Source: LMUY01 sp964235495 (GTDB lineage Bacteria; Pseudomonadota; Alphaproteobacteria; Acetobacterales; Acetobacteraceae). From it: a DNA stretch of 64,000 nucleotides. The position numbers were made by a program, and so were the translations under genes. Below are positions 50,673 to 62,955 of the stretch, in pieces (position 1 is the first letter of the stretch; every line of letters begins with the position of its first letter). The stretch lies in assembly GCA_964235495.1 (NCBI GenBank), contig CAXSAX010000021.1, positions 1 to 64,000 of the forward strand, given 5' to 3'. A model generated the notes under the pieces. That model ran no database searches. It worked only from the letters and a program-made list of their open reading frames with translations, and was not told the origin of the DNA.

Positions 50673-51464
50673 GTGACGACGATTTCGATTCCCATCATTG
50701 CTGTTGCCAACCAAAAGGGCGGCGTAGGCAAAACGACGACGGTCCTCAACTTGGCAACCGCCCTCGCCATGAACGGCTACCGCGTTCTGATCATCGACCT
50801 CGACCCGCAAGGCAATGCTTCCACTGGCTTGGACGTGCCGCGGTCGGAACGGTCCCCCGGCTGCTACAGCAGCCTTACCGGTCGCACGCCGCTTATGGAT
50901 TGCATCCACTCAACGCAAATCGACAATCTTTCTATCCTGCCGGCCGAGACTGACCTTGCTGGGGCAGAAATCGAGTTGGTTGCGCAACCCGATCGGGAAT
51001 ACCAGCTTCGCAATGTCTTGCGCGCCCTTGTCGGCTTCTCGATCGCGTTTATCGACTGCCCGCCCAGCCTGGGCCTGCTGACGCTCAACGGCTTGGTGGC
51101 TGCCTCCTCGATCTTGGTGCCGCTGCAATGCGAATTCTTCGCGTTGGAAGGGCTAAGCCAGCTTGCCCAGACAGTTGACCAAGTCCGCATGACCCTTAAC
51201 CGACGTGCGGCGATCGATGGCATCGTACTCACCATGCATGACAGGCGGAACAATCTTTCCGATCTGGTGGCCGCAGATGCACGCAGCTTCTTCGGCGATC
51301 GAGTATACCAAGCCATGATCCCGCGGAGCGTTCGCGTTTCGGAAGCGCCCAGCCACGGCCTGCCCGTCATGGTCTATGACGCGCGCTCGGCTGGCGCCCT
51401 TGCCTATGCTCGCCTTGCAGATGAATTCAGCAAGCGATTCAACCTTGGCCTCATGCCGGTATGA
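50673..51464 (+). CDS. parA: chromosome partitioning ATPase ParA (Soj)
   Basis: Walker-type ATPase that drives origin segregation with ParB, 263 aa. The deviant Walker A KGGVGKTTT with its signature lysine (residues 15-23), LIIDLDPQGNAST, and Walker B AFIDCPPSLGLL are intact. Start is GTG at 50673; the ATG two bases earlier is followed at once by TGA. It lies 10 nt after rsmG and overlaps parB by 4 nt. Confidence 0.96.
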   Translation: MTTISIPIIAVANQKGGVGKTTTVLNLATALAMNGYRVLIIDLDPQGNASTGLDVPRSERSPGCYSSLTGRTPLMDCIHSTQIDNLSILPAETDLAGAEIELVAQPDREYQLRNVLRALVGFSIAFIDCPPSLGLLTLNGLVAASSILVPLQCEFFALEGLSQLAQTVDQVRMTLNRRAAIDGIVLTMHDRRNNLSDLVAADARSFFGDRVYQAMIPRSVRVSEAPSHGLPVMVYDARSAGALAYARLADEFSKRFNLGLMPV

Positions 51465-52318
51465 GGGACCAAGCTCCCCGCCTCGGCCGAGGCCTCGCCG
51501 CCTTGCTGGGCGAGCCAAATCGCCAGGCGACAGCAAAGGGCGACATCGGCAGCCTCGATGCCAACCTGCTCGAACCCAACCCCTTCCAGCCACGCAGCCC
51601 GGTGGTGGACGGTGACCTATCCGAGCTTGTGGCCTCGATCCGGGCGCAGGGCCTGTTGCAGCCCATCCTGGTCCGCCCCCATCCTCAGCTCCATGGCCGC
51701 TACCAAATCGTCGCAGGTGAGCGCCGTTGGCGCGCCTCCAAGCTGGCTGGCCTGTCCGAAGTGCCGTGCTTCATTCGAGCCATGCCGGATGCCGAGGCGA
51801 GTGCAGCCGCCTTGGTGGAGAACCTGCAACGCCAGGATCTCAACCCGATCGAGGAAGCGCAGGGTTTCAAGCGGCTGCTCGACGATTTTGGCCTGACCCA
51901 GGAGGAACTCGGCAGGGTGATCGGCAAGTCCCGCAGCCACGTGGCAAACTGTTTGCGTTTGCTCACCCTGCCAGACCGCGTGCTCGGCTACGTCCGCGAT
52001 GGCAGCCTGTCAGCCGGGCACGCCCGCGCCGCGCTCGCTTGCGCCGACCCGCTACGAGCCGCCGAACAGATGCTGTCCAGTGCCATGAGCGTCCGGCAAG
52101 CGGAAGCTCTCTCCAGCAGCGACGAAGTGGGACGACCGCCAAAACTGGCGCGCCCCGCCAAGGGCGACATCAACCTGCAAGCCGTTGAGGCCGACCTGGC
52201 CAGTCAGCTGGGCCTTCAAGTCTCCATCAGCTTCAACGGCCGTGGCGGCACCATCAGCCTTCGCTACCAGACCCTGGACCAACTGGACCATGTGGTCGCC
52301 AAATTAGGTCGCGCCTAA
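51461..52318 (+). CDS. parB: chromosome partitioning protein ParB (Spo0J)
   Basis: CTP-dependent DNA clamp that loads at parS and spreads, 285 aa. LGRGLAALLG starts the protein and includes the ParA-stimulating arginine region. NPFQPR and GERRWRAS (about 87-94) form the CTP pocket. The helix-turn-helix LTQEELGRVIGKSRSHVANC contacts parS, and a C-terminal dimerisation domain follows. ATGA overlap with parA; its stop overlaps the convergent holA stop. Confidence 0.96.
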   Translation: MRDQAPRLGRGLAALLGEPNRQATAKGDIGSLDANLLEPNPFQPRSPVVDGDLSELVASIRAQGLLQPILVRPHPQLHGRYQIVAGERRWRASKLAGLSEVPCFIRAMPDAEASAAALVENLQRQDLNPIEEAQGFKRLLDDFGLTQEELGRVIGKSRSHVANCLRLLTLPDRVLGYVRDGSLSAGHARAALACADPLRAAEQMLSSAMSVRQAEALSSSDEVGRPPKLARPAKGDINLQAVEADLASQLGLQVSISFNGRGGTISLRYQTLDQLDHVVAKLGRA

Positions 52319-53319
52319 CCCGCCGGCTCTCGGCGGCCGGCCATCGACAACAGCAGCCCACCCGCGATGGCCATGTCGGCAGACCCTGCCCGCTTGCACG
52401 CGGCATCTGCGGACCGAACCGCGTGCCCAAGCGCCTCCAAGCCGGGGATGGTCCATCGCTTGACCTCCCGGAGAAGCAGCGGCAGTTGGCGGGGGTACGC
52501 TGGCGGCTGCAAGCTGCGGCACGCCTCCTCCGCACTGCGCCCCTCCTGCATCAGCAACCGGACCTTGAGCAGCCGCATGACCTGGTTCGAGAGAACGGCG
52601 AGCAGCCCCTGCCCGGTCGCACCCTCCCGGACCAGCTCCTCGAACAGCGCATCGAACAGGACTGCGTGGCCGCCAAGCGCTGCGGACACGGCCATTCCCA
52701 ATGAGGCATCCAACCCGGCGGCGCAGCAGGCCCGCGCATCTTCCAGCTCGACCTGGCCGCCTGCGGCATACAGCACAAGCTTCTCAAGCTCTGAACGCCG
52801 TCGGATCGAGTCGCCGGCAAGCTCGTGCCCGAGGAACTCCAACGCCTCCGTACTCGCGCTGATGCCGTTGGCGGACAACGTGCGCGCGATCTCGGCGGCA
52901 ACCGCGATGCCGCTCTCGGGGTAGCAGCCGATCGCCGCCCACGCCGGGTGCTTTTCCGCCAAGGCCCGCAGCTTGGACCGGGGGGTCATAGGGCCGCCTT
53001 CCAGCAGCACAAGCGCGTCGGCGCTGTACTTGGTCAACGGCTCCAACACGGCGGCCAGGCTGTCCGTCGCGTCCTGCACGCGGATTACCCGCCGTCCCCC
53101 GCCGAGCGTGCGCGCGGTCACCTCGCTCCGAAGCCTGCCATGCTCCTCGCGCGTCAGCACGCTGGCCCGGAACGGGTCGTTGCCGGATCCGATCACGGCG
53201 CGGGTGGCGGCAGCGCCGCGGTCGCGCATCAGGCCCCATTCCTCGCCATGGAACAGGATGGCAAAGACCCGGCCGGGGTCGCGCAACACGCCTCCAACAT
53301 GCTGGGCTGCGATCTTCAC
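52315..53319 (-). CDS. holA: DNA polymerase III subunit delta
   Basis: Clamp-loader delta subunit that opens the beta sliding clamp, 334 aa. It has the AAA-type layout without a working P-loop: an N-terminal FAILFHGEEWGLMRDRG segment, ALVLLEGGPMTPRSKLRALAEKH in the Rossmann part, and a C-terminal helical collar (GLLAVLSNQVMRLLKVRLLM). GTG start 53319, 3 nt after lptE. Stop codons of holA and parB share three bases. Confidence 0.92.
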   Translation of the reverse strand: MKIAAQHVGGVLRDPGRVFAILFHGEEWGLMRDRGAAATRAVIGSGNDPFRASVLTREEHGRLRSEVTARTLGGGRRVIRVQDATDSLAAVLEPLTKYSADALVLLEGGPMTPRSKLRALAEKHPAWAAIGCYPESGIAVAAEIARTLSANGISASTEALEFLGHELAGDSIRRRSELEKLVLYAAGGQVELEDARACCAAGLDASLGMAVSAALGGHAVLFDALFEELVREGATGQGLLAVLSNQVMRLLKVRLLMQEGRSAEEACRSLQPPAYPRQLPLLLREVKRWTIPGLEALGHAVRSADAACKRAGSADMAIAGGLLLSMAGRREPAG

Positions 53320-53322
53320 CGC

Positions 53323-53849
53323 TCAGGTCGTGGAGATGCGTCGCGCAAAGAAGGCGCTGATCTGCAGGGCGATCTGATCCGCAACCGCTTCCGTAAGACG
53401 GCGCTGCGCTGCTTCCCCCTCCAAGTCGGCGGCAAAATACTGCTGGTCGATGATGTTGACGCCATCCAGGGCGCGCGCAGTGCCGTTGGTCACCAGGGTG
53501 CGGCCGGGATCGAGCAGCTTGAGCGACCACGTCGCCGTCGCCACTTCGCGCAGCCGGCTCGCGGTGGAGTCCTGCTGGATGCCGATCACGTCGCCAGTCA
53601 CCCCGAAGCTGACGCTCAGCTCGTAGCGTTTGGCGGGCGCGTCGTCGCTGCGGTTCATGCGCTGCTGCAAGGCCTGCCGCAGCAGCTGGCCGGACCTTTC
53701 TGGGATGAGCCCAACGTCGATCGCGGCCAGTTCGCGCTGCGCCGGCATGTCCTGCCCGTCGCGCGCGCCATAGACGGGCCGGAAGCCGCACCCCTGCAGC
53801 GCCAGCAAGGCCAGCACCAGGCCGCGCCGCCCCATCCGCACGCGCGGGC

Positions 53850-53853
<4 letters not shown>
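53323..53853 (-). CDS. lptE: LPS-assembly lipoprotein LptE
   Basis: Outer-membrane lipoprotein that plugs the LptD barrel for LPS insertion, 176 aa. The lipobox ALLALQGC and the family marker CGFRPVYG follow it directly. The remainder has the alternating ELSVSFGV and YFAADLEGEAAQRRLTEAVAD segments of the family. Its ATG overlaps the leuS stop by 4 nt. Order leuS-lptE-holA is common in alphaproteobacteria. Confidence 0.9.
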
Positions 53854-56468
<2,615 letters not shown>

Positions 56469-56504
56469 TGGACGCTCACACCCATCCGGGCATGGCGCGG
56501 CGCG

Positions 56505-57044
56505 TCACTGGCTGGCGGTTTGCGCCCTCAGCTCGCGCGCCCGCGCCAGCACCTTGTTCTCGATCTCGCCCGTCGTCGTCTGGCTGACGGTCGCATCGAC
56601 CCACTGGCCGCCCTGCTGCACCTGCCGGAAGATGGCCACCCGCACCCCGTCGGCGCGCAATTGCCGCCCCAGGATGTAGGCTGTCGCCTTGAACCGCTCG
56701 CCGCTTGCCGAGGGCGGTTGGTACCAGTCGGTGATGATCACGCCGCCGAACGGGTCCGCCGAGGCCAGCGGCATGAACGCCAGCGTGTCCAGCGCCCCCC
56801 GCCACAAATAGGCGTTCACCCCCAGCCCGGGACTGCCCTGGTCGCGCGCGGTGGCGGAGTTCTTGCCGACGCCGAATACCAGGCCCCGGTCGCCCCCCAG
56901 CTTGCCCTGTTCGCCGCCCTGGGCGCGGTAGTCGTTGTACTCGTTGTCCGCAACGGGGCGGACCTTGGAGTCGTCGCTGCCGCATGCCGCCAAAGCGACG
57001 AGGCTGAGCAACATGATCGGGCGGGCGCGGGAGCGGAACACCAT
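56505..57044 (-). CDS. DUF3576 lipoprotein
   Basis: Predicted lipoprotein of 179 aa with signal MLLSLVALAAC (lipobox LAAC), then a single DUF3576 domain: VNAYLWRGALDTLAFMPLAS, DPFGGVIITDWY and RFKATAYILGRQLRADGVRV. Role unknown; probably envelope. It precedes leuS by 36 nt on the same strand, an order shared by many Rhodospirillales. Start ATG 57044 is used; ATG 57014 is an alternative that keeps the lipobox. Confidence 0.85.
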   Translation of the reverse strand: MVFRSRARPIMLLSLVALAACGSDDSKVRPVADNEYNDYRAQGGEQGKLGGDRGLVFGVGKNSATARDQGSPGLGVNAYLWRGALDTLAFMPLASADPFGGVIITDWYQPPSASGERFKATAYILGRQLRADGVRVAIFRQVQQGGQWVDATVSQTTTGEIENKVLARARELRAQTASQ

Positions 57045-57174
57045 GGCGGGCCTGCATAATTCCTGCCGCAGCAGCGCGGTGCGTCTCTCTACAAGCTGCC
57101 GCAGGTCCCGCCAAGCACTTCGCGGACAGGCGCGCCCGCTTGACCGCCGCCCTCCGCCACGGGAGCATGGCCCC

Positions 57175-57867
57175 ATGGCACCCACCGATGGCATCGCCGA
57201 CCGGCTGGCGGCCGTCCGCGGCCGGATCGCAGACGCCGCCGCCGCCGCGGGCCGCGGGCCCGAGGATGTGACGCTGGTGGCCGTATCCAAGACCCACGAC
57301 GCGGCTGCCGTGGCGGAAGCGCTGGACGCGGGCCAGCTCGTGTTCGGCGAGAACCGGGTGCAGGAGGCCGCCGGCAAGTTCCCTGCCCTGCGCCGCGCCG
57401 CGCCCGGCCTGCGCCTGCACCTGATCGGCCCGTTGCAGACCAACAAGGTGCGCGACGCAGTCGCCGTGGCCGACCTGATCGAAACCCTGGACCGTCCCAA
57501 GCTTGCGAATGCCCTTGCCGACGCCCTGGCTGCGGCCCAGGCCAGGGGCGACGCGCTGCCCAAGCTGCTGGTGCAGGTGAACGTGGGCGAGGAGGCGCAA
57601 AAGGCCGGCATCGCCCCGGCGCAGGCAGACGGCTTCATCCAGGACTGCCAGGCCCGGTTCGGCAGCTTGCTGACCGGCCTGATGTGCGTTCCCCCCGCCG
57701 AAGGACCGCCCGACCGCCATTTCGCCTGGCTTGCCGACCGGGCGGCACGGCACGGCCTGCCCGTCGTCTCCATGGGCATGTCCGGCGACTACGAGGCCGC
57801 CATACGCCATGGCGCAACCCAGGTGCGCGTGGGCAGCGCCATCTTCGGCGCTCGGCCCCCACCTTGA
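57175..57867 (+). CDS. YggS/PROSC-type PLP homeostasis protein
   Basis: Pyridoxal-phosphate-binding protein that buffers PLP, 230 aa. The PLP lysine lies in LVAVSKTHD (about residue 39). FGENRVQEAAGKF, LHLIGPLQTNKV, LVQVNVGEEAQKAGI and SMGMSGDYEAAIRHGATQVR are the family blocks, with RVGSAIFG at the end. ATG 57175 behind GGGAG. Divergent from the DUF3576 gene. Confidence 0.93.
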   Translation: MAPTDGIADRLAAVRGRIADAAAAAGRGPEDVTLVAVSKTHDAAAVAEALDAGQLVFGENRVQEAAGKFPALRRAAPGLRLHLIGPLQTNKVRDAVAVADLIETLDRPKLANALADALAAAQARGDALPKLLVQVNVGEEAQKAGIAPAQADGFIQDCQARFGSLLTGLMCVPPAEGPPDRHFAWLADRAARHGLPVVSMGMSGDYEAAIRHGATQVRVGSAIFGARPPP

Positions 57868-57930
57868 GCACCGCGCCTTGAACATCCCCGGTGGCCAGGC
57901 TTATGTCGGCTCTCGTTGGTCGAGGTTTGC

Positions 57931-57948
57931 GGACGTGCCGGCACGTCC
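57931..57948. other. 18-bp perfect palindrome upstream of kup
   Basis: GGACGTGCCGGCACGTCC lies in the 133-nt gap between the YggS-type gene and kup, about 55 nt before the kup ATG. It could be an operator for a dimeric repressor or a short terminator for the upstream gene. No T-run follows. Confidence 0.4.
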
Positions 57949-58000
57949 GTCCAGGACGGGGTGACCACCACCCGCTTGCTCTGCCAGTTGGAGACGAAGC

Positions 58001-59893
58001 ATGAGCATGGCTGTGATTGCCCCCAGGACCGTCCGCGCCCCCCTGCGGGCCACGGCCTTGCTGGCCGTCCTCGGCATCGTCTATGGCGACATCGGCACCA
58101 GCCCGCTTTATGCGTTCAAGGCCAGCCTGGACCATTTCACTAGCAGCGGCGTGGCCGAGTTCGAAATCCTCGGCATCCTGTCGCTGATCTTCTGGGCGCT
58201 GATCGTCATCGTGACGATCAAGTACGTCTTGCTGGTGATGAGCGCTGACAACAAGGGCGAGGGCGGCATCCTGGCCCTGATGGCGCTGGCGCAGCGGGCA
58301 GCGAAGGACGGCCGCGGCAAGGCCGTGCTCAGCATGGTCGGCATCGTGGGCGCCTGCCTGTTCTTCGGCGATGGCGTCATCACCCCGGCCGTGTCGGTGC
58401 TGTCAGCCATCGAGGGCCTGGAGGTCTCGGCTCCCAACCTGCAGCCCTACGTCGTGCCGCTGGCCTGTGCCGTCATCGTCGCCCTGTTCGCCGTGCAGTA
58501 TCGCGGCACGGGCGGCGTCGGTCGCGTGTTTGGCCCGGTGATGGCGGTCTGGTTTGCGGTCATCGGCATCTTGGGCCTGCAACAGATCGCTGCCCAGCCG
58601 CACGTGCTCCTGGCCCTGTCGCCCCACCACCTGGTGCTGTTCTGCATGCGGCACGGCTGGCTGGCCTTCATCTCCCTGGGCTCGGTCGTGCTGGCGGTGA
58701 CGGGGGCGGAGGCATTGTATGCCGACATGGGGCATTTCGGCGCCCAGCCCATCCGCTGGGCATGGCTCGGCTTCGTGCTGCCTTGCCTGGTGCTTAACTA
58801 TTTCGGCCAGGGCGCCTTGATCCTGGCTGACCCGGCGGCCATCGCCAACCCGTTCTTCCTCATGGCGCCTGCCTGGCTGCGGGTTCCCCTGGTCATACTG
58901 GCCACCGCCGCCACCGTGATCGCCAGCCAGGCGCTGATCTCCGGCGCCTACTCCATCGCGCGCCAGTGCATGCAGATGAATTTCCTGCCCCGCATGACGG
59001 TGACCCACACCAGCCAAACGGAGGAGGGGCAGATCTACGTGCCCCAAATCAACTCCGCCCTGTTCATCGGCGTGCTCGTGCTCGTGCTGGCATTCCGCAG
59101 CAGCGGCGCGCTGACCTCCGCCTACGGCATCGCGGTGACCGGCACGTTCATCTGCACCTGCGTGCTGGCCGCCTACGCGTTCCACCGCCAGTTCGGCTGG
59201 TCCCGCCCGCTCGCCCTGGGCGTGTTCGGCTGCTTCTTCCTCATCGACTGCGTGTTCTTCTCCTCCAACCTGCTCAAGGTGCCGGATGGCGGCTGGGTGC
59301 CGCTGCTGCTGGGCGGCGCCCTGATGGCGCTGATGACGTCCTGGAAGCGCGGGCGGGACCTGATCCTCGCCCGCTGGAAGCAGGACAGTCTGCCGCTGGC
59401 CTCCTTCCTCAAGCGCCTGCCGCAGTCGCGCACCGTGCGCGTGCCCGGCATGGCGGTGTTCCTCACCGGCACGCCGGACTACGTGCCCGCGGCGCTGCTG
59501 CACAACCTCAAGCACAACAAGGTGCTGCACGAGAAGGTCCTGTTTGTCACCGTCACCAACGTGGACGAGCCGGAGGTCGGCCCCGAGCGCCGCACGGAAG
59601 TGATGGAGTTGGCGCCGGGCATCCACCGGGTGCTGCTGCGCTATGGCTTCATGGAAAGCCCCAACATTCCCCGCGCGCTCGAAGGCCTGCGCGGGCGCGG
59701 CGTGGACTATGACCCGATGCAGGTCAGCTACTTCCTGGGTCGCGAGGTGCTGGTCCGCGCCCTGGTGCCCAAGCTGCCGATCTGGCGGCTATGGCTGTTC
59801 CTGGCCATGGCGCGCAATGCCGTGCCGGCCACCGTGTTCTTTCGCATCCCCAGCGACCGGGTGGTGGAGTTGGGGGTCCGGGTCGCAATTTGA
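58001..59893 (+). CDS. kup: low-affinity potassium uptake protein Kup
   Basis: Proton-coupled K+ importer of the KUP/HAK/KT family, 630 aa. LGIVYGDIGTSPLYAFKAS in the first helix is the K+-site signature. ADNKGEGGILALMAL and GACLFFGDGVITPAVSVLSA follow. About twelve membrane segments are visible, then a cytosolic C-terminal domain (about 450-630). ATG 58001; an AAGC-only region upstream offers a weak ribosome site. Confidence 0.95.
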   Translation: MSMAVIAPRTVRAPLRATALLAVLGIVYGDIGTSPLYAFKASLDHFTSSGVAEFEILGILSLIFWALIVIVTIKYVLLVMSADNKGEGGILALMALAQRAAKDGRGKAVLSMVGIVGACLFFGDGVITPAVSVLSAIEGLEVSAPNLQPYVVPLACAVIVALFAVQYRGTGGVGRVFGPVMAVWFAVIGILGLQQIAAQPHVLLALSPHHLVLFCMRHGWLAFISLGSVVLAVTGAEALYADMGHFGAQPIRWAWLGFVLPCLVLNYFGQGALILADPAAIANPFFLMAPAWLRVPLVILATAATVIASQALISGAYSIARQCMQMNFLPRMTVTHTSQTEEGQIYVPQINSALFIGVLVLVLAFRSSGALTSAYGIAVTGTFICTCVLAAYAFHRQFGWSRPLALGVFGCFFLIDCVFFSSNLLKVPDGGWVPLLLGGALMALMTSWKRGRDLILARWKQDSLPLASFLKRLPQSRTVRVPGMAVFLTGTPDYVPAALLHNLKHNKVLHEKVLFVTVTNVDEPEVGPERRTEVMELAPGIHRVLLRYGFMESPNIPRALEGLRGRGVDYDPMQVSYFLGREVLVRALVPKLPIWRLWLFLAMARNAVPATVFFRIPSDRVVELGVRVAI

Positions 59894-60076
59894 CGGCTTG
59901 CGAGGAGGAAGCGGAGGTCTAGGACGCTTGATGTTTGCTTGCACGGTTCGGGAAACCTCCTCCCTTGGAGATGCAGGATGCCGTCCCGCTACCCGTGACC
60001 GTGCAATCCTTTAACGTTAAGCCGGTGCAAGTGCTTTGCGTATTACAATCCACGTCATGGCAGGGAGGATGCGGCG

Positions 60077-60433
60077 ATGGGCGCAGTTCAGGTCACGATG
60101 GTTCTGGCCCAGGGACCCGGCCGGCCGGGCGGGGACTTGGATGACCGTATGATCCTCCATGTCACCCTGACGGGCGGCGCCCAGCTGGACGCTGCCGAGT
60201 GGAGCGCCGGGCGTCAGCCCTGGCGAACCCGGCGCGAACGCTCCGGCCATCCGGTCCGCTCCGGTGAGTTGGTCAAGATCGACGAGGGCTGGGCCTTGCG
60301 GGAACTGGATAGCGAGGACGAGCCGCTCTACAGCCTCATCGCCGGGACGGTACGCCCGGGCGAGACGATGTCGGTCGCCAGGCTGGACGGCGGAGCCATG
60401 CTTTACCGCATCGTGGCCGTGGACCCGGACTGA
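60077..60433 (+). CDS. hypothetical protein (118 aa)
   Basis: Soluble, beta-rich-looking protein (MILHVTLTGGAQLDAAEW, SGELVKIDEGWALREL, MSVARLDGGAMLYRIVAVDP) with no signal peptide, membrane segment or recognised family. ATG preceded by GGAGG at 12 nt. Codon use matches its neighbours, which supports a real gene. It stands alone between kup and the convergent molybdoenzyme gene. Confidence 0.55.
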   Translation: MGAVQVTMVLAQGPGRPGGDLDDRMILHVTLTGGAQLDAAEWSAGRQPWRTRRERSGHPVRSGELVKIDEGWALRELDSEDEPLYSLIAGTVRPGETMSVARLDGGAMLYRIVAVDPD

Positions 60434-60633
60434 CTCGCCGACCCGCGAGCGGCGGCTCCGATTGGCCGCGACCTTGGCGGGCAGCACCATTTCCCTAAGC
60501 CGATGCAAGCGCATGGTGACGGGAGCCGCGGCTGGGACCAGCAGGAACCAGTGGCTGAGCCCGCTTGGTCCAGCGCACGCCCTCACGTCGAACTCGTTCA
60601 GAACGCGACCGAGTTGTGCGCAGGCCCCCGCCC

Positions 60634-62955
60634 CTACTCAGCCGCCACCATCAAGTCTGTCTGCTCGGCCGCCGCGAGCAAAGTGACGCGGATCGGGATG
60701 GACTTGGCTGCCGGCGTGTTGCTGCCGACCGCCTTGTGCCAGATCGGCAGCAACGGGTTGCACTCCGGATAATACGCCCCGACGCAGCCCTCCGGCACGT
60801 TGTAAGGCGTCACGCGAAAGCCCTGGACCGTGCGCGGCTTGTCCTCAGCTACCGTGTGCAGCGCCACGATGTCACCCTCATTCAGCTGCAGCCGGGTCAT
60901 GTCATTGCGGTGGATCAGCAGCACCATGCGGGTGCCTTTGATGCCGCGGAACCGGTCGTGGTAGCCGTAGATCGTGGTGTTGAACTGGTCGTTGCTGCGC
61001 AGCGTCATCAGCGTCAGCACGTCCCGCTCGTCCTCCGGCTCGGTGGCGTGCTCCGGCAAGCTCTTGGGCACCAGGAAATTCGCCTTGCCGTTCTCCGTGG
61101 CCCAGACCCGGTGCCTTGCCTTGGACGGGATGTGGTAGCCGCCGGGCTCCCACATCGCCTCGTTCAGGTTCTTGAACTTCTCCGGAAACGTCTCCTCGAT
61201 CGAGTCGCGGATCAGGTCGTAGTTGGCCACCCAGCGGTCCCACGGCACGTTGGGATTGGGCGCCAGCGTCGCCTTGGCCATCCCCGCCACGATCGCCGGC
61301 TCGGAGAGCAGCATCTTGCTGGCCGGCGTGCGCAGTCCACGTGACCCGGTGACGCAGGAAGTGCTGTCCTCCATGCTGACCGCCTGCGGGCCGGTCGCCT
61401 GCCGGTCGATCTCGATCCGGCCAATCGGCGGCAGGATGTAGGCGCGCTTGCCATGCACCAGGTGGTTACGGTTGAGCTTGGTGGAGACCATCACCGTGAG
61501 CCCGATGCGGCTCATCGCCGGCTCCATGTCGTCCGTGTCGGGCACGGCGCGCACGAAGTTGCCGCCCAGGCTGAGGAAGGCGTCCACGTCGTTGCGCAGC
61601 ATCGCCTCGCAGGTCTCGATCGTGTCCAGGCCCTTCTCGCGGCATGGCTCGAAGCCGAACTGCTTGGCCTGCTGGTCCAGCGAGGCCAGCTCAGGCTTCT
61701 CCGTAATCCCCACCGTGCGCTGCCCCTGCACGTTGGAGTGGCCGCGCACCGGGCTGGCGCCGGCGCCGGGCTTGCCCATGTTGCCGCGCATCAGCAACAG
61801 GTTGAGCAGCATCTGCACATTCTCGACGCCGTTGACGTGCTGCGTCAGCCCCATGCCCCACATCGCCACCACGTGCCGCGCCCGGCTGTAAATGGCGGCG
61901 GTCGCCTCCATGGCGTTGCGGGTCAGCCCGGAATGCAGCTCCAGCGCCGGCCACGCGCGCCCCCGCAGGAAGTCGGCGAACGCCTCGAAGCCGTGCGTGT
62001 GCTCGGCGATGAACGCCACGTCGAGCACCCGGCCCTTGCCGTGCGCCACTGCCGCGTCGTCCAGCGCCAGCACCGCCTTGCAGATGCCGGTCATCGCCGC
62101 GAGATCGCCGCCCGCCTTCAGCTGGTTGTACTGGGAGGTGATCGGCGTGCTGTGGCCCGGCAGCAACTCCGTCGGGTGCTGCGGCGAGGCGAAGCGCTCC
62201 AGGGAGCGCTCCCGCAGCGGGTTGAAGGTCAGGATCGGGACGCCGCGGCGGTGCGCCGCCTGGTAGTCGTTCAGCGCACGCGGGCTGTTGGCGCCGGGGT
62301 TCTGGCCCCAGATCATGATGCAGTCCGCCAGCGCCATGTCCTCCAGCGTCACCGTGCCCTTCGGCACGCCGATGCTCTTGGGCATCGCGACGGAGGTGGT
62401 CTCGTGGCACATGTTGGAGCAGTCGGGGAAGTTGCTGGTGCCGTACAGCCTCCCGTAGAGCTGCCACATGTACGACGTTTCCAGCGACGACCGGCCGGAG
62501 GTGTAGAAGATCACCCGCTTCGGATCGAGCGCCTTGAGTTCCGCGCCGATGGCGTCGAACGCGTCCTGCCAGGCGACGGGCACGTACTTGTCGCTGGCCT
62601 CATCATAGCGCATCGGGTGGGTGAGGCGGCCGATCTTCTCCAAGTCGTGGTCGCGCCATTCCCGCAGCTCGGCCAGGGTGTGTTGGGCGAAGAACTCCAC
62701 CCCTACGCGCTTGGTGGTGATCTCCCACGCCGTCGCTTTGGCGCCGTTCTCGCAAAACTCGAACGGGTGCGGGTCGGCCGGCTTGGGCCAGGCGCAGCTG
62801 ACGCAGTCGAACCCGCCGGGCTTGTTCTGCCGGGTGAAGGCGAGCGCGCCGCTGATGGGAATGCCCTCGCGGGCCAGGATGTTGCCCAGGGAGTTGATGG
62901 AGCCCCAGCCGCCGGACGGCGCGGTGTATGGCTTGATCGTCGGCTTGCTGGCCAT
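60634..62955 (-). CDS. FdhF/YdeP-type molybdopterin oxidoreductase
   Basis: Molybdenum bis-MGD enzyme related to formate dehydrogenase alpha and YdeP, 773 aa. CVSCAWPKP near residue 51 is the YdeP-style cysteine pair, not a full [4Fe-4S] CxxC-x-C set. PDCSNMCHETTS holds the Mo-ligand cysteine where FdhF has selenocysteine. IMIWGQNPGANSPRAL, RGNMGKPGAGASPVRGHSNVQG and RVTPYNVPEGCVGAYYPE are family blocks. Substrate uncertain; YdeP is linked to acid resistance. No electron-transfer subunit or fdhD is adjacent. Confidence 0.88.
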   Translation of the reverse strand: MASKPTIKPYTAPSGGWGSINSLGNILAREGIPISGALAFTRQNKPGGFDCVSCAWPKPADPHPFEFCENGAKATAWEITTKRVGVEFFAQHTLAELREWRDHDLEKIGRLTHPMRYDEASDKYVPVAWQDAFDAIGAELKALDPKRVIFYTSGRSSLETSYMWQLYGRLYGTSNFPDCSNMCHETTSVAMPKSIGVPKGTVTLEDMALADCIMIWGQNPGANSPRALNDYQAAHRRGVPILTFNPLRERSLERFASPQHPTELLPGHSTPITSQYNQLKAGGDLAAMTGICKAVLALDDAAVAHGKGRVLDVAFIAEHTHGFEAFADFLRGRAWPALELHSGLTRNAMEATAAIYSRARHVVAMWGMGLTQHVNGVENVQMLLNLLLMRGNMGKPGAGASPVRGHSNVQGQRTVGITEKPELASLDQQAKQFGFEPCREKGLDTIETCEAMLRNDVDAFLSLGGNFVRAVPDTDDMEPAMSRIGLTVMVSTKLNRNHLVHGKRAYILPPIGRIEIDRQATGPQAVSMEDSTSCVTGSRGLRTPASKMLLSEPAIVAGMAKATLAPNPNVPWDRWVANYDLIRDSIEETFPEKFKNLNEAMWEPGGYHIPSKARHRVWATENGKANFLVPKSLPEHATEPEDERDVLTLMTLRSNDQFNTTIYGYHDRFRGIKGTRMVLLIHRNDMTRLQLNEGDIVALHTVAEDKPRTVQGFRVTPYNVPEGCVGAYYPECNPLLPIWHKAVGSNTPAAKSIPIRVTLLAAAEQTDLMVAAE

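Noticed and set aside
60434..60633. Possible gene or RNA in the 200-nt gap between the hypothetical gene and the molybdoenzyme
   Set aside because: No frame with a start, ribosome site or recognisable motif, and no strong repeated or hairpin structure was found.
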